From NCBI RefSeq assembly GCF_014653575.1, contig NZ_BNAQ01000003.1:186001-250000 (forward strand): a stretch of DNA of 64,000 bases, written 5' to 3'. Below the pieces are notes generated by a model. The model was not told where the DNA came from. It was given only the letters and a program-made list of their open reading frames with translations, and ran no database searches. How positions within the stretch are numbered: the stretch's first letter is position 1; each line of letters starts with the position of its first letter. Shown here one piece after another: positions 1-10,123 of this stretch. The DNA is from Sphingomonas glacialis (lineage in GTDB: Bacteria > Pseudomonadota > Alphaproteobacteria > Sphingomonadales > Sphingomonadaceae). A program made the position numbers and the translations under genes.

Positions 1-773
1 TCCCGCCGCTCCTGTTCGCGATCGTGATGTGGTTCATCGGGACCGCGGCGGTGGTGTGGCTCGACAGCCGCCCGCGCGCGACCTTCCGCACCAGCTTTCG
101 CGTGGCAGGTGTCGCGGCAATGGCAGCGACCGCGGCGGTGTGGTGGTCGGCGAATGATGCGAGCTGGGGCGGCGCCTATCTCGGCTTCGCAGGCGCGATC
201 GTGATCTGGGGCTGGCATGAAATGGGCTTCCTGATGGGATTCGTCGCTGGCCCCAATCGCGCGCCCTGTCCGCCCGAGGCGGCTGGCTGGACGCGATTGA
301 AGCTCGCCACCGCGACGGTGATCCATCACGAAATCGCGATCGCGGCGACCGCGCTGCTGCTGTTCGCGCTGACCTGGCGCCAGCCCAACCAGAGCGCGCC
401 GCTGACCTTCCTGTTGCTGTTCGGCTTGCGGCTCAGCGCCAAGTTCAACCTGTATCTCGGCGTGCCCAATCTCAGCGACGAAGTCTTCCCGGCGCATCTC
501 GCCTATCTCAAGAGCTATTTCCGCACCCGTGCGGGCAATGCGCTGCTGCCGGTGTCGGTGATCGGCTCGGGCGCGCTTGCCGGGTGGGCGTGGAGCGTCG
601 CCGAAGCCGCGCCAGCGCAAAGCGGCGCAGCCGTCACCGCGACCTTGCTCGCAGCGCTCGCGGCATTGGGGCTCGTCGAGCATCTTTTTCTTGTGTTGCC
701 GCTGCGCGATGCCAAACTGTGGCAGTGGGCGTCGGCAAAGACCCAAGCGGCAAAAGCCGCGATAAGAGAGTAG
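1..773 (+). CDS. puhE: PuhE-type photosynthetic complex assembly protein (DUF3623), 5' truncated
   Basis: This integral membrane protein belongs to the DUF3623 family, also called putative photosynthetic complex assembly protein 2, and is found only with anoxygenic photosynthesis genes. The reading frame is open to the left edge, and the residues before the first visible ATG (position 24) read like a membrane segment, so the true start lies outside the window. Several hydrophobic helices are visible. Conserved-looking features are a GWHEMGF stretch near residue 65 and an RLSAKFNLYLGVPNLS stretch near residue 138, counting from the ATG at 24. The stop is 12 nt before hemA, so the two are probably co-transcribed. 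In sphingomonad PGCs puhE-hemA usually closes the bch-lhaA-puhABC-acsF arm, which would then lie to the left. The exact role in complex assembly is not established. Confidence 0.85.
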   Translation, partial: PPLLFAIVMWFIGTAAVVWLDSRPRATFRTSFRVAGVAAMAATAAVWWSANDASWGGAYLGFAGAIVIWGWHEMGFLMGFVAGPNRAPCPPEAAGWTRLKLATATVIHHEIAIAATALLLFALTWRQPNQSAPLTFLLLFGLRLSAKFNLYLGVPNLSDEVFPAHLAYLKSYFRTRAGNALLPVSVIGSGALAGWAWSVAEAAPAQSGAAVTATLLAALAALGLVEHLFLVLPLRDAKLWQWASAKTQAAKAAIRE

Positions 774-785
774 GAGGGGTACGCC

Positions 786-2006
786 ATGGATTATGAGGCA
801 TTCTTTCAGGTCGAGCTCGACGCGCTGAAGGAGGACGGGCGCTACCGCATCTTCGCCGAGCTCGAGCGCAAGGCCGGCAGCTTCCCACGCGCGAATCATT
901 ATGCCGAGGACGGCATCGGCGACGTCACCGTATGGTGCTCGAACGACTATCTCGGCATGGGGCAACACCGCAAAGTGCTCGACGCGATGCACGCCACGCT
1001 CGATGCGTGTGGCGCGGGCGCCGGCGGCACGCGCAACATTTCGGGCACGACGCACGCGCATGTCGTGCTCGAGGCCGAACTCGCCGATTTGCACGGCAAG
1101 GAAGCGGCGTTGCTGTTCACCTCGGGCTATGTCTCGAACTGGGCAGCGCTCGGCACGCTCGCGGCAAGGATGCCGAATTGCGTCGTGCTGTCGGACGAAC
1201 TCAACCACGCCTCGATGATCGAGGGCATCCGCCACAGCCGTGCCGAGTGCATCCGCTTCAAGCATAGCGACCCCGAGGACCTCGACCGCAAACTGTCGCA
1301 GATCGACCCGTCGCGGCCCAAGCTCGTCGCGTTCGAAAGCGTCTATTCGATGGACGGCGACATCGCACCGATCGCCGAGATCCTCGACGTCTGTGAAAAA
1401 CATGGCGCGATGTCGTATCTCGACGAAGTCCACGGCGTCGGCCTCTACGGCCCGCGCGGCGGCGGCGTCGCCGAGGAGCGCGGGCTGATGGACCGCATCA
1501 CCGTGATCGAAGGCACGCTCGGCAAGGCGTTCGGCGTGATGGGGGGCTATATCGCCGCCTCGGCCGCGCTTTGCGATTACGTCCGCAGCTTTGCGAGCGG
1601 CTTCATCTTCACCACCGCGCTGCCGCCCGCCCTCGCTGCTGGCGCGACCGCGAGCATCCGGCATCTCAAGGCCAGCGGGTGGGAGCGCGCGCAGCACCAG
1701 GCGCGCGTCGCGCAAGTCCGCCGGCGGCTCGACGCGATCGGCATCCCGACGATCGACAATCCCAGCCACATCATCCCGGTGATGGTCGGCGACGCCAAGA
1801 AGTGCAAGATGATCAGCGACTGGCTGCTCGAGCAGCACGGCATCTACGTCCAGCCGATCAACTATCCGACGGTGCCGGTCGGCACCGAGCGGCTGCGCCT
1901 CACGCCGTCGCCGGTCCATTCGGACGGCGATGTCGACAAACTGGTCAACGCGCTGTCGGAGATCTGGTCGCAATGCGCGCTGGCGCGGCGCGCGATGGCG
2001 GCGTGA
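786..2006 (+). CDS. hemA: 5-aminolevulinate synthase
   Basis: This is the PLP-dependent ALA synthase of the C4 (Shemin) pathway. It condenses succinyl-CoA and glycine to 5-aminolevulinate, the first committed precursor of bacteriochlorophyll and heme. The 406-residue length is typical. Visible landmarks are the glycine-rich [13 protein letters not shown] region near residue 75, the DEVHGVG motif near 212, and [14 protein letters not shown] near 241, whose lysine is the expected PLP Schiff-base residue. A strong Shine-Dalgarno (AGGAGG) sits about 7 nt before the ATG. It follows puhE by 12 nt, consistent with the photosynthesis-linked copy of the gene. The stop codon lies inside a 14-bp tandem repeat. 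Confidence 0.97.
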   Translation: MDYEAFFQVELDALKEDGRYRIFAELERKAGSFPRANHYAEDGIGDVTVWCSNDYLGMGQHRKVLDAMHATLDACGAGAGGTRNISGTTHAHVVLEAELADLHGKEAALLFTSGYVSNWAALGTLAARMPNCVVLSDELNHASMIEGIRHSRAECIRFKHSDPEDLDRKLSQIDPSRPKLVAFESVYSMDGDIAPIAEILDVCEKHGAMSYLDEVHGVGLYGPRGGGVAEERGLMDRITVIEGTLGKAFGVMGGYIAASAALCDYVRSFASGFIFTTALPPALAAGATASIRHLKASGWERAQHQARVAQVRRRLDAIGIPTIDNPSHIIPVMVGDAKKCKMISDWLLEQHGIYVQPINYPTVPVGTERLRLTPSPVHSDGDVDKLVNALSEIWSQCALARRAMAA

Positions 2007-2036
2007 GGGCGGCGGCGTGAGGGCGGCGGCGTGAGC
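2001..2036. repeat. 14-bp tandem repeat at the hemA stop codon
   Basis: The unit GCGTGAGGGCGGCG occurs twice back to back (2001-2014, 2015-2028) and a third partial copy follows. Each unit carries a TGA. The first TGA is the hemA stop. Slippage here would change only the last residues or the 3' untranslated region. Confidence 0.8.
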
Positions 2037-2103
2037 GGGGCCGCGCCAGCGGCGCGGCGCTAGGGGGCGAAATACACGCCGAGTCTTTCGCAACGCCCTT
2101 CTC

Positions 2104-2200
2104 CGTCACCCCGGCCTTGTGCCGGGGTCCACGGCTGAGCGCGACACGGCTCCCGATGCGATTGCGGCACGGTGCACCCCGGGACGAGCCCGGGGTGACG
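2104..2200. repeat. REP-like palindromic element, family A copy 1
   Basis: A ~97-bp element is bounded by perfect 11-nt inverted ends (CGTCACCCCGG / CCGGGGTGACG), with internal GC-rich half-palindromes. It lies between the convergent ends of hemA and the DUF3422 gene. A second element with the same ends and a similar plan occurs at 24353-24454. Such intergenic repeats are common in sphingomonad genomes; mobility through a RAYT transposase is known for some REPs, but no such gene is in the window. Confidence 0.75.
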
Positions 2201-2283
2201 AGTCTCGGCGAAGCACCCGTTTTGGTCTATTGAAGCGACATGCCGATCTCGGCGAAAAACCTCGGACAGTCCGCCGCCCGCGT

Positions 2284-3543
2284 CTACTCTTCCAGCCGCC
2301 TGCGCACCCGCCGCGCGAACAGCCACGCCGCGCCGAACACCAGCGGCACCGCGCCGACCATCACCCATTCCTTCCAGGCATGCGCCGGCGCCGCGAGATA
2401 GCCGATCAGCGCCACCGCATAGTAACTGATCGCCACCACCGAGAGCCCCTCGACCGTCTGCTGCAGCCGCAATTGCAGCTGCGTGCGCGTGTCCATCGAT
2501 TCGAGCAGGTCGCGATTCTGCTTGGCGAGCGCGATGTCGATCCGCGTGCGGAGCAGCTCGCTGGTCCAGGCGGCGCGCTGCGACAGATCGTCGAGCCGCG
2601 CCGAGAAGCTGTCGCACGTCCGCACCGCCGGCGTCAGCCGCCGCTCGGTAAAGTCGGCGAGCGTCTGATAGCCCGCGATCCGCCCGATCCCGAGCGTCTC
2701 GAGCCGGTCGAGACTGAGTTGCGCATAAGCGCGCGTCGCGCTCATCCGATAGCGCGTCTCGGCAAGCAATCGCGCGAGCTCGGCCGACAGATAGGTCAGC
2801 TCGTCGAGCAGATTGTCGTCCTGTGTCCGCCGCTCGGAAACGGCGTGCGTCAGGTCGGCGAGTCGCGCCTCGAGCCGCGATACGTCGGGCGTGAGCCGCT
2901 GTGCAAGCGGCAGGCCGAGCAGCGCCATGTTGCGATAATTGCCGAGCTCCTGCAGCCGCAGCACGAGCTGCGAGGGCTCGTCGCGCTCCAGGCCATGGTC
3001 GATCAGCAGCAGGCGTCCAAACCCGTCGGTGTTGAGCCGGAAGTCCGACAGCATCGTCGCCTTGCCCCCGGCAATCTGGCAGCGGATCAGCGCATCGGGC
3101 GCGAACAGCCGGTCGAGCTGCGCTTCGGCGGGCGGATCGGTGCCGGGCGGATAGACCGCGATCTGCGTCGCGCGGATCACCGCGCCGGGCATATCGGCGG
3201 CGATATCGGGCGCCAGCGGATCGAACAGGTCGGTCGCGAACGGCTCGTCGAACGCCCCTTCGCTGAGGAAGGTATAGCTGGCGAACTCGGTATGCCGTTC
3301 GAGCACGAGCTTGGTGGTGCCGAAATCGACCACCGCATAGCGCGTATCGGGAGCGACGCGTGTCCCGATGTGCCGCGTGATCCGCTCGAAATGCGCCGCC
3401 GCACCGCTTGCGCCCTCTTCGCCGAGCACGGTCACGATCTGCATCAGCCGGCACGGCGCGGAGAACCGCGGCAGCCGGCGGACGTGCATTTCCTCGGCGA
3501 GCGCGGCGCGCAGCGGGTGATTGTGGAAGCTTAGGCCGTCCAT
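2284..3543 (-). CDS. DUF3422 family membrane protein
   Basis: This 419-residue protein matches the DUF3422 family. The N-terminus contains the typical HPLRAALAEEMHVRR stretch near residue 8, the centre is mostly soluble and rich in charged helices, and two hydrophobic segments lie near the C-terminus (about residues 361-380 and 388-405), followed by a very basic tail. This suggests a large cytoplasmic domain anchored by a C-terminal helical hairpin. The function of the family is not established. The gene sits between hemA and pufC, 58 nt downstream of pufC on the same strand. It may be read from the puf superoperon, although a strong hairpin separates them. It is not a recognised photosynthesis gene. 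Confidence 0.85.
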   Translation of the reverse strand: MDGLSFHNHPLRAALAEEMHVRRLPRFSAPCRLMQIVTVLGEEGASGAAAHFERITRHIGTRVAPDTRYAVVDFGTTKLVLERHTEFASYTFLSEGAFDEPFATDLFDPLAPDIAADMPGAVIRATQIAVYPPGTDPPAEAQLDRLFAPDALIRCQIAGGKATMLSDFRLNTDGFGRLLLIDHGLERDEPSQLVLRLQELGNYRNMALLGLPLAQRLTPDVSRLEARLADLTHAVSERRTQDDNLLDELTYLSAELARLLAETRYRMSATRAYAQLSLDRLETLGIGRIAGYQTLADFTERRLTPAVRTCDSFSARLDDLSQRAAWTSELLRTRIDIALAKQNRDLLESMDTRTQLQLRLQQTVEGLSVVAISYYAVALIGYLAAPAHAWKEWVMVGAVPLVFGAAWLFARRVRRRLEE

Positions 3544-3570
3544 GCAGACTGCTCCCGACCGGACACACGC

Positions 3571-3590
3571 CCGCAGCCAGGCGGCTGCGG
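3571..3590 (-). other. Hairpin after pufC
   Basis: This is a perfect 8-bp stem (CCGCAGCC / GGCTGCGG) with a 4-nt loop, 12 nt past the pufC stop. No T-run follows on the minus strand. It looks more like an mRNA 3'-stabilising or partial attenuating structure than a classical intrinsic terminator. Confidence 0.5.
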
Positions 3591-3601
3591 CGCGCGATCC
3601 A

Positions 3602-4696
3602 TCATTGCCGCCGCGTCATAGCCTGCGGGTCGGCCAGCACCGCGGGCACCGCCTTCCCGGCGGCACCACCCTCGGGTGCAGCGGTTGGCATTGGCGGCGC
3701 CTTGAGCGTCGGGTTCGCCGCGAGCATCGAAATCCCGCCGAGCGGCTTCGACTGGCCCTGGTGACACGTCTGGCAATTGACCTTGTACGGGTCGCCATGC
3801 GGTCCCTTGCGATAGGCCGGGAACACGCTTGCCAGCGAGTCGATATATTGGCCGTTGATATCGCGTACCATGCGGATCCCGTAATAGGCGGTGACGCGCT
3901 GCGGCCGGCTGATCGTCCACGATCGGAACGACTGCGTATTGTGGCAATAGGTGCAGTTGACGCCGAGCGCAGTGCTCATGTGCATCATCAACCCATAGCT
4001 CTTCTCGGCCTCTTTGATCGACACGACGTGGCCCGGCGAGGGATATTGGCTGCTCGCCGCGACGCGGATCTGCGCCTTGCCGTTGAGATAGGTGGCAAAC
4101 GGATCGTAAGGCAGCGAGGCATAGCCGACGCTTACGTTGGGCGTGTTCTGGCCATGCTTGTTGCGCACGATCGAATTGGGATCGGCGACGCCCTCGGCGA
4201 TCGCCCATTTATACGCCGGCACCGCATTGCCGCGATGGCAGGTGTAGCACGTCACGCCCGTCGCCTTGACATGGCTCGACCATTTGCCGTTGATCTGCCG
4301 CGTCATCTGCAACATCCGCCGCGCGACGACCTTGGTGTATTTCTCGTCCGACGCCATGTTGTTGGGGTTGTGGCAATAATTGCAGCCCTGTTCGGGCGGC
4401 GCGACCCATTGGTTGATCGACGCCATCAGATGGTTGAAGCGTTCGGTCGAAACATCGCCGAGCACCTTCACGTTCTGATAGGTTTCGCGCGCGCGCGGCC
4501 CGCTATCGTCGGGGAGCGCGTAAGGCGGCGCGGGGATCGCCGACGCCTTCACCATATGGCGGACGTCGATGATCTGGTCGCCGCCGGTGCCGCGATACCC
4601 GGTCTGCTGCGTGATCTTCGGTCCGACCTCGCACCCGCCGAGCAGCATTGCGCTCGCCAGCCCCGCGACACCAAGGATCGTGTTGACGCCGCTCAT
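3602..4696 (-). CDS. pufC: Photosynthetic reaction-centre tetraheme cytochrome c subunit
   Basis: PufC re-reduces the photo-oxidised special pair from the periplasmic side. The 364-residue protein has a lipoprotein signal ending in LGGC (Cys22), so it is likely lipid-anchored. Four CxxCH heme sites are visible: CNYCH at 105-109, CYTCH at 150-154, CTYCH at 248-252 and CQTCH at 308-312. An alanine/proline-rich tail follows the last heme site. The ATG was chosen because it overlaps the pufM stop (ATGA) and gives a proper signal peptide; the open frame extends 53 codons upstream inside pufM but that part is a shadow. It is the last photosynthesis gene of the superoperon. Heme attachment needs the Ccm system, encoded at 20.8-25.8 kb. 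Confidence 0.97.
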   Translation of the reverse strand: MSGVNTILGVAGLASAMLLGGCEVGPKITQQTGYRGTGGDQIIDVRHMVKASAIPAPPYALPDDSGPRARETYQNVKVLGDVSTERFNHLMASINQWVAPPEQGCNYCHNPNNMASDEKYTKVVARRMLQMTRQINGKWSSHVKATGVTCYTCHRGNAVPAYKWAIAEGVADPNSIVRNKHGQNTPNVSVGYASLPYDPFATYLNGKAQIRVAASSQYPSPGHVVSIKEAEKSYGLMMHMSTALGVNCTYCHNTQSFRSWTISRPQRVTAYYGIRMVRDINGQYIDSLASVFPAYRKGPHGDPYKVNCQTCHQGQSKPLGGISMLAANPTLKAPPMPTAAPEGGAAGKAVPAVLADPQAMTRRQ

Positions 4697-5667
4697 TGCG
4701 ATGCTCCCGGAAGCGTAGCGGGATCGATCACGCCCGTGCCCGGATAATTGGGCGCATAGCCGTGCTGGATCGCCCACAGATACCAATTGTCGACCACGGT
4801 GCCGGTCAGCAGGATGCCGATCCCGCCGGTCAGCGTGGTCAGCACCGCGAACCACCAGGCCCAGCGATGGATCGATTCGTAGGTCGCGTTGAACCCCATC
4901 GTCCAGCGCCAGAACAGCGCCGCGCGTTCGGCCGCGGTGCCGCGATCGGTGATATGCTCGAGCTCGCGCTCGCCGCCATAGCGCCCAACCGCGAGGATCG
5001 TCGCGCCATGCATCGCGAACAGCAGCGTCGATCCGTACAGGAAGACGATCGAGAGGCAGTGGAACGGGTTATAGAAGAGATTGCCGTAGCGGATCGAGAA
5101 CGCCGCGGTCCAATCCAAGTGCGGGAAGATGCCGAAGGGCACCGCCTCGGCCCAGCTCCCCATCAGCATCGGCCGGATGAAGCCGAGCACCAGCATCAGC
5201 CAGATCGCGCTCGCAAACGCCCAGGGCACGTGCGTCCCCAGCCCCAGCGCCTTGGCGCGCCGGAACGTGCGCAACCACCACAGCAGCACCGAGGTCGACA
5301 TCGAGAAGCCCGCGATCTGCCACCAGCCGCCTTTCGCCAGCGGCACGAACAGCTGGAAGCCATATTCGGGCCCGGGCGGCTCGAGCGCGAGCCACGGCAA
5401 TTGCCGCGCGAACTGGATCGGGTCCCAGCCGACCGACGCCCACATGTTGAGCCCGATCACCTCGAACGCGAGAAAGCCGAACATCAGCGACAGGATGCCG
5501 AGCCCACCGAGATAGATCGGCCCGATCTGCGCATTGCCGATCTTGCCCATCCAGTAGGAGAAGCCGGGCTTGCCGAGCCGCGGGAAATCATAGGGTCCAA
5601 GGGCGGGGCCCATTTCGGGCGCGCCGCGCAATTGGATTTGGGTGAAGATGTTCTGATAGCTTGCCAC
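4693..5667 (-). CDS. pufM: Photosynthetic reaction centre M subunit
   Basis: This 324-residue core subunit of the type-II reaction centre binds bacteriochlorophyll, bacteriopheophytin and QA together with PufL. Five transmembrane helices are evident. The bacteriochlorophyll and iron ligand histidines occur in FNPFHCLS-type and MHGATIL stretches near residues 200-220, and [13 protein letters not shown] lies near 260. It begins [15 protein letters not shown], a normal PufM N-terminus. It overlaps pufC by 4 nt and lies 13 nt after pufL. There is nothing unusual in the sequence. Confidence 0.98.
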   Translation of the reverse strand: MASYQNIFTQIQLRGAPEMGPALGPYDFPRLGKPGFSYWMGKIGNAQIGPIYLGGLGILSLMFGFLAFEVIGLNMWASVGWDPIQFARQLPWLALEPPGPEYGFQLFVPLAKGGWWQIAGFSMSTSVLLWWLRTFRRAKALGLGTHVPWAFASAIWLMLVLGFIRPMLMGSWAEAVPFGIFPHLDWTAAFSIRYGNLFYNPFHCLSIVFLYGSTLLFAMHGATILAVGRYGGERELEHITDRGTAAERAALFWRWTMGFNATYESIHRWAWWFAVLTTLTGGIGILLTGTVVDNWYLWAIQHGYAPNYPGTGVIDPATLPGASQ

Positions 5668-5680
5668 GCGACGTCTCCCC

Positions 5681-6520
5681 TCAGGACCAGATCGGCAGGT
5701 TGAGCCACCAGCTCCACCATTCGGGCCAGCCGCGTGTCCACAGCGGCCCCGAGATGATGATGCAGATCGCGCTCCAGAAACCTGCGCTCAGCGCGAGGAA
5801 CAGCCCGAGCCGATGGATGCCGAGCGTGCCGACCGAATAGCCGATCGTGTCGCGGAAGAAGGCGTCCTCATATTCGGGGGAGCGCACCTCGCCTTGCGTC
5901 CCGTCGGGGTTCTTCGCGGGGTTCGCCGCCGACAACACCAGGCCGCCGTGCAGCGCGAGCGCGAGCGTCGTCGTGAAGAAGAAGCTCACCGCGAGCATGT
6001 GCGCGGGATTGTAGTGGAAATGGAGATATTGGTAGCCGGTGTTCGACACCCAATCGAGATGGCTGAAGATGCCGTAGGGAAAGCCGAAGCCCCACGCGCC
6101 GAGCAGCATCGGGCGGATCACGACGAGCGAGACATAGGCGAAGATCGCGACGCCGAACGCGGCCGGCACGTGATAGCCGATGCCGAGCTTGCGGCAGATC
6201 TCGACTTCGCGCAGCGCCCAAGACACGAACGATCCGACCGCGCAGATCGTGATGATCTGCCAGAAGCCGCCCTCGCGGAGCGGCGCCAGCGACAGGCCAT
6301 AGCGGAGGTCGGGGGGCGCGATGCTGATCAGCCAGATGTTCCAGGTCGGCCCGAGCGATGCGGCATAGACGATCAACGCCGTGCCGAGCCCCGCGAACAA
6401 GGCGGTCGTCACCCCGAAGAAGCCGACGAAAAACGGCCCGACCCAGAAATCGAAAAGATCCCCGCCAAGCAGCGTGCCGCCGCGGACGCGGTATTTTCGT
6501 TCGAAACTCAGCAGCGCCAT
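5681..6520 (-). CDS. pufL: Photosynthetic reaction centre L subunit
   Basis: This is the 279-residue partner of PufM, with five transmembrane helices. The characteristic start [20 protein letters not shown] was chosen as the N-terminus; the frame is open 17 codons further upstream but lacks conserved sequence there. A good Shine-Dalgarno (GGAGG) precedes the ATG. Ligand histidines are visible in [14 protein letters not shown] and LALHGGLVL stretches near residues 170-190. It follows the pufA-pufL hairpin by about 70 nt, so translation is probably independent of pufBA. Confidence 0.98.
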   Translation of the reverse strand: MALLSFERKYRVRGGTLLGGDLFDFWVGPFFVGFFGVTTALFAGLGTALIVYAASLGPTWNIWLISIAPPDLRYGLSLAPLREGGFWQIITICAVGSFVSWALREVEICRKLGIGYHVPAAFGVAIFAYVSLVVIRPMLLGAWGFGFPYGIFSHLDWVSNTGYQYLHFHYNPAHMLAVSFFFTTTLALALHGGLVLSAANPAKNPDGTQGEVRSPEYEDAFFRDTIGYSVGTLGIHRLGLFLALSAGFWSAICIIISGPLWTRGWPEWWSWWLNLPIWS

Positions 6521-6589
6521 GACGCCATCCTCCATCGCCAGCCCGCAGCGTCGTGCTGCGGCGGGCGCCATCCCTCCCCAATACCGGCA

Positions 6590-6628
6590 TCAAGCGGATG
6601 GGACGGCTGTCACGCCCCATCCGCTTGA
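6590..6628 (-). other. pufA-pufL intercistronic hairpin
   Basis: A perfect 13-bp stem (arms 6590-6602 and 6616-6628; TCAAGCGGATGGG and its complement) with a 13-nt loop begins 11 nt after the pufA stop. A second, imperfect GC-rich hairpin lies at about 6541-6567. In Rhodobacter a hairpin at this site protects the pufBA transcript segment and gives excess antenna over reaction centre; the same role is inferred here. Confidence 0.75.
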
Positions 6629-6639
6629 GCGCGCGCCCG

Positions 6640-6822
6640 CTATGGCGCGGGCGTCGTCGCCGGTGCGGTCGCCGCCGCTGGTGCGGTGTGCGGACCATCG
6701 AGCCAGTTGAACCGGTCGGTGCTGAGCAAGATGAAATGGATCAGCAGCGCCAGCACGAACAGGAAGGCGAACAGAGCGACGAGCGTGCGCCGCGGATCGA
6801 AAATAAGCCAAACTCTCCACAT
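6640..6822 (-). CDS. pufA: Light-harvesting LH1 alpha subunit
   Basis: This is a 60-residue antenna apoprotein. It starts [12 protein letters not shown], has a single transmembrane helix at about 13-34 and the bacteriochlorophyll-ligand histidine at His29. The C-terminal tail is rich in alanine, proline and threonine. It lies 28 nt after pufB, with a strong hairpin just downstream. No LH2 (puc) genes are seen in the window, consistent with an LH1-only antenna, though they could lie elsewhere. Confidence 0.96.
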   Translation of the reverse strand: MWRVWLIFDPRRTLVALFAFLFVLALLIHFILLSTDRFNWLDGPHTAPAAATAPATTPAP

Positions 6823-6850
6823 GACGTGGTCTCCTCGTTACGATGAAATA

Positions 6851-7012
6851 TCAATGGATCCAGGGCCGCCACATCCACACGAGGATATGCGCCACGATCG
6901 CGACTGCGGTGAACAAAGCGAAGCTGGTGATGAAGAGCTTGTGAAACTCCTTCGCTTCTTCCGGGGTCAAATAGGTCCCCGGCCCGAACCTTTCTTCTCG
7001 ATTATCGCTCAT
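6851..7012 (-). CDS. pufB: Light-harvesting LH1 beta subunit
   Basis: This 53-residue protein starts [20 protein letters not shown]. It has one membrane helix (about 27-48), the conserved EFHKLF histidine at 24 and the bacteriochlorophyll ligand at His42, and ends in the typical WMWRPW stretch. The ATG has a GGAGA Shine-Dalgarno. The same frame is open upstream into bchZ, but only this C-terminal part is real. It is 121 nt downstream of bchZ, leaving room for extra puf control. Confidence 0.96.
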   Translation of the reverse strand: MSDNREERFGPGTYLTPEEAKEFHKLFITSFALFTAVAIVAHILVWMWRPWIH

Positions 7013-7043
7013 TGCTGCGTCTCCATTCTGACGACCACGATCA

Positions 7044-7062
7044 GGAGCGTTGGATGCGCTCC
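7044..7062 (-). other. Hairpin in the bchZ-pufB gap
   Basis: A 6-bp perfect stem (GGAGCG / CGCTCC) with a 7-nt loop lies about 32 nt before the pufB ATG. It could form a 5' structure on processed puf mRNA. No TGT-N12-ACA palindrome was seen in this gap, so puf transcription may depend on read-through from the bchC promoter or on another promoter I cannot identify by eye. Confidence 0.35.
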
Positions 7063-7133
7063 CCGGCTGCATCCGCGCGGCACCTGCCGTGGGATTTCGG
7101 ATCCGCGCGAACGCGGGAAAGAACGCCGCGCGG

Positions 7134-8579
7134 TCATCCGCCGCGGCTTTCGGTGATGGCGTGCGCGAGGCGGCTCGGCGAAACCGAGGCCTCGCCGGCG
7201 CGCCGCGCGCCACGTTCGGCGGCGTCGCGGATGCGCTTGGCGGCGGAAATCCGCACCAAGACGGGCTCGCGCTCGACCGCTTCGTCGAGCGCCGCCTTGG
7301 CGGCGTCTTCCCACGCGACTTCACGCTCGATCCGCGCGGGCGTCGCCTCGACCGTGTCGAGCTGGCCGGCAAGCGGAAGGATGTGGAATAGCGCGTCGAA
7401 CAGCGCGTTGCACACTTCCTGGATGAGATAGGTCGCGCCGGCATAGCCCATGAAGGGCGTGCCGGTGTGGCGGCGGATCACCGCGCCGGGGAAGCTCGCC
7501 GGAATGTACACGCCGCGCGCGCCGGCCTCGGCCATGTACATCCGCTCGTTGAAGCTGCCGAACACGATCAGCGGCGGGTTGCTGCGGATCGCGTCGATCA
7601 CCGCCTGGTTGTCGGGCTTGATCCCGGCCGAGCGCCCGAAGGCGAAGTGGCACGGCAGCCCCATATCGCCTTCGAGAAACGCGCGGATGCCTCTCGCGTA
7701 GGTCTCGGTCGCGACGATGCCGAAGCTTGCGGTGCCGAAGAAGTCCTGCGTGACCGAGCGCCACAGGTCCCAAAGCGGCTTGATCGTCGTGTGCTTCTCG
7801 CGCTCGATGAACGGCTCGGGATCGAGCCCGAGCAATTCGCCGAGCTTTCGGAGGAACAGCGTCGTGCTCTCAAGCCCGATCGGCGCTTGCAGATAGGGCC
7901 GCTCGAGCGCCTCGCACAGCCCGCGCCCGAACTCGCGATAAAGGCAGACGTTGACGCGCGCATCGGCGAGCTTGCGGACATCGGCGAGATGGCTGCCGAG
8001 CGGGAAGACCATTCCGATTTCGGCACCGATCCCCTCGACCAGGCGACGGATTTCGGCGAGGTCCGACGGCATGTTGAAGCTGCCGTACATTGGGCCGATC
8101 AGGTTGACCTTGGGGCGTTCGCCCTCCTTCAACGGACGTAACGCCGGGACCTTCTTCGGGCCGAACTGCGTCCACAGCCAGGTCAGCGCGCGGTCGCCCG
8201 ACTGCCACTGATCCTCGTCGATCGTGCGCGGCAGGAAGCGCTGGATGTTGGTCCCCTCGGGCGTGACGCCGCCGCCGATCATCTCGGCGATCGAGCCGGT
8301 CACGACGACTGCGGGCAGATCGGGATCGAGCGTCGCCCAGGCGCGCTTCATCGCGCCTTCGGTGCCGTCGCGGCCGAGCTCCTGTTCGCCCAAGCCCGTA
8401 ACGACGATCGGCAATTCGTGCGGCGGCAACGCGTCGGTGTAATGCAGCACCGAGGTGACGGGCAGATTCTCGCAGCCGACCGGGCCGTCGATGATGACCT
8501 GCAGCCCCTTGATCGCGGTGAAGGCATAGACCGCGCCCCAATAGCCGCCGGCACGATCATGATCGAGGATCAGCGTCAT
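7134..8579 (-). CDS. bchZ: Chlorophyllide a reductase subunit Z
   Basis: BchZ (481 residues) is one of the two catalytic NifDK-like subunits of chlorophyllide a reductase (BchXYZ), which reduces ring B of chlorophyllide a on the bacteriochlorophyll a route. It starts [20 protein letters not shown], with the [12 protein letters not shown] cysteine motif near residue 34 for the shared iron-sulfur cluster. The ATG overlaps the bchY stop (ATGA), indicating translational coupling. The C-terminus includes the [24 protein letters not shown] helix typical of the light-independent reductase family. Confidence 0.97.
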   Translation of the reverse strand: MTLILDHDRAGGYWGAVYAFTAIKGLQVIIDGPVGCENLPVTSVLHYTDALPPHELPIVVTGLGEQELGRDGTEGAMKRAWATLDPDLPAVVVTGSIAEMIGGGVTPEGTNIQRFLPRTIDEDQWQSGDRALTWLWTQFGPKKVPALRPLKEGERPKVNLIGPMYGSFNMPSDLAEIRRLVEGIGAEIGMVFPLGSHLADVRKLADARVNVCLYREFGRGLCEALERPYLQAPIGLESTTLFLRKLGELLGLDPEPFIEREKHTTIKPLWDLWRSVTQDFFGTASFGIVATETYARGIRAFLEGDMGLPCHFAFGRSAGIKPDNQAVIDAIRSNPPLIVFGSFNERMYMAEAGARGVYIPASFPGAVIRRHTGTPFMGYAGATYLIQEVCNALFDALFHILPLAGQLDTVEATPARIEREVAWEDAAKAALDEAVEREPVLVRISAAKRIRDAAERGARRAGEASVSPSRLAHAITESRGG

Positions 8580-10123
8580 ACCCCGACGCTTTCTTCCGCC
8601 TTGGCGGCGGCGATGCGTTTGGCGGCGTATTTTGCCTTGAACTCGGGCCGGTCGACCGGCGTGGTCTCCCACACGCCGGCCGACGGCCCCGTCCCCACCC
8701 CGTCGAAGAAACGCGTCATCTTGTCGAAGCGCGCCTGATTGGCGAGCGCGGCGTTGACGACGAGCGCGAGGCTCCCCGCGCCGGCCGGCCCCATCAGCGG
8801 GCGCGCCGAGATGAGATTGGTGAAATAGAGCGCCGGGATCGCCTTCTGCTTGGCGTGCTGGACGACGGGCGTCGTGCCGATCGCGAGATCGGGGCCGAAT
8901 TCCTCGACCGCGGCGATGTCCTGCTCGAGGCTGGCGCGATATTGCACGCGGCAGCCATGCGCCTCGAGCCAGTCGCGATCGGGATCCGACCACACTGTCC
9001 GCGGGCACGCCGTGCCGACATAGGGGACGTCCGCGCCGCTCTCGATCAGCAGCCGCGCAACGAGCAGTTCTGAGCCTTCATAGCCCGAGACGGTGATCCG
9101 CCCGGCAATGGGTTTGGCGGCGAGCGCGCCGCGGATCGCGGGGATGAAGCGGTTCTTGGCCGCATCGACCTTGCCTTGAGCGATCCCGCATGCCGCGCCG
9201 ATCGCGTCGAGCCATGCCGCCGTCCCGTCAGCCCCGACCGGCGCCGAGCCGACCACGCTGCGGCCAGCCGCCTCGAACTCGCGAATGCTCGCGGTGTAAA
9301 ACGGATGGATTGCCGCCACCGCGGCGCAATCGAGCGCGGCGTAGAGCTCGCGCCATTCGCGCGTCGGGACGACCGGGCCAGCAGCTAGGCCCAGCGGTTC
9401 GAGCAACAGCCCGATTCCGGGCGGGTCCGCCGGGAACATCTCGCCCAGGAGAGTCACGCTCGGCCGGTCGGGTCGTTGCTTCGGCGCGGCGACCGGGCCC
9501 TGCTCGGCCTCCTTGCGCGCATAACTGAGCATCGCGCCGGCAAGCACGTCCTTCGCCTCGGCATGCGTCGGCACGCCGAAGCCGGGGACGTCGATCCCGA
9601 TAATGCGGACGCCGTTGATCTGGTCGGGGAGCAATTGCAGCGGGACGCCACTTGCCGTCGGCACGCATAGATTGGTGACGATCACCGTGTCGTACAGCGC
9701 CGGGTCAGCGAGCTGGTGGACGGCGTCGCGAATGTCCTCGAACAATTTGCCCGTCACCAGCGTCTCGGACGAAAAGGGGACGTAGCCAACGCTGCGTTTC
9801 GCGCCATAGAAATGCGAGGTGAAGGTCAGGCCATAGACGCAGCACGCCGAGCCCGAGAGGATCGTCGCGGTGCGGCGCATCCTGAGGCCCACGCGGAGCG
9901 AGCCGAACGCAGGGCACATCGATTGCGGCTGGTCGTGCGGGCCCTTGGGGTAATCGGCGTCGTAGCGTGCGAGAACGTCGGATTTGCCGGCGAGTTCGGC
10001 GGCTTCGCGGAGCGTGGAACCACTCGAGCAGCCACCGCTCTGGGTCGCAAGTTCGATGCGGTCCGGGCGTCTCTCCGTCCCTGCGGGCACGGAAGGCGCA
10101 AGGAGACCAGCGTCAGACGGCAT
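8576..10123 (-). CDS. bchY: Chlorophyllide a reductase subunit Y
   Basis: This 515-residue NifD-like subunit pairs with BchZ. Cysteine-containing stretches that could supply cluster ligands are GGCSSGST near residue 27, [10 protein letters not shown] near 64 and [10 protein letters not shown] near 88. The ATG at 10123 was chosen: it overlaps the bchX stop region by 11 nt and gives [12 protein letters not shown] frame extension of 11 codons upstream is unlikely. It sits inside the bchCXYZ operon and is coupled to bchZ. Confidence 0.96.
   Translation of the reverse strand: MPSDAGLLAPSVPAGTERRPDRIELATQSGGCSSGSTLREAAELAGKSDVLARYDADYPKGPHDQPQSMCPAFGSLRVGLRMRRTATILSGSACCVYGLTFTSHFYGAKRSVGYVPFSSETLVTGKLFEDIRDAVHQLADPALYDTVIVTNLCVPTASGVPLQLLPDQINGVRIIGIDVPGFGVPTHAEAKDVLAGAMLSYARKEAEQGPVAAPKQRPDRPSVTLLGEMFPADPPGIGLLLEPLGLAAGPVVPTREWRELYAALDCAAVAAIHPFYTASIREFEAAGRSVVGSAPVGADGTAAWLDAIGAACGIAQGKVDAAKNRFIPAIRGALAAKPIAGRITVSGYEGSELLVARLLIESGADVPYVGTACPRTVWSDPDRDWLEAHGCRVQYRASLEQDIAAVEEFGPDLAIGTTPVVQHAKQKAIPALYFTNLISARPLMGPAGAGSLALVVNAALANQARFDKMTRFFDGVGTGPSAGVWETTPVDRPEFKAKYAAKRIAAAKAEESVGV

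Noticed and set aside
2001..2036. The short tandem repeat considered as a CRISPR-like array or attachment site.
   Set aside because: There are only two and a half adjacent 14-bp units with no spacers and no nearby cas, integrase or tRNA gene.
3571..3590. The hairpin after pufC as an intrinsic terminator.
   Set aside because: No T-run follows on the transcribed strand, so it was recorded only as a hairpin.
7134..9008. A single 624-codon open frame covering bchZ and part of bchY.
   Set aside because: The N-terminal 143 codons are a shadow of bchY. The true bchZ begins at 8579 in an ATGA overlap.
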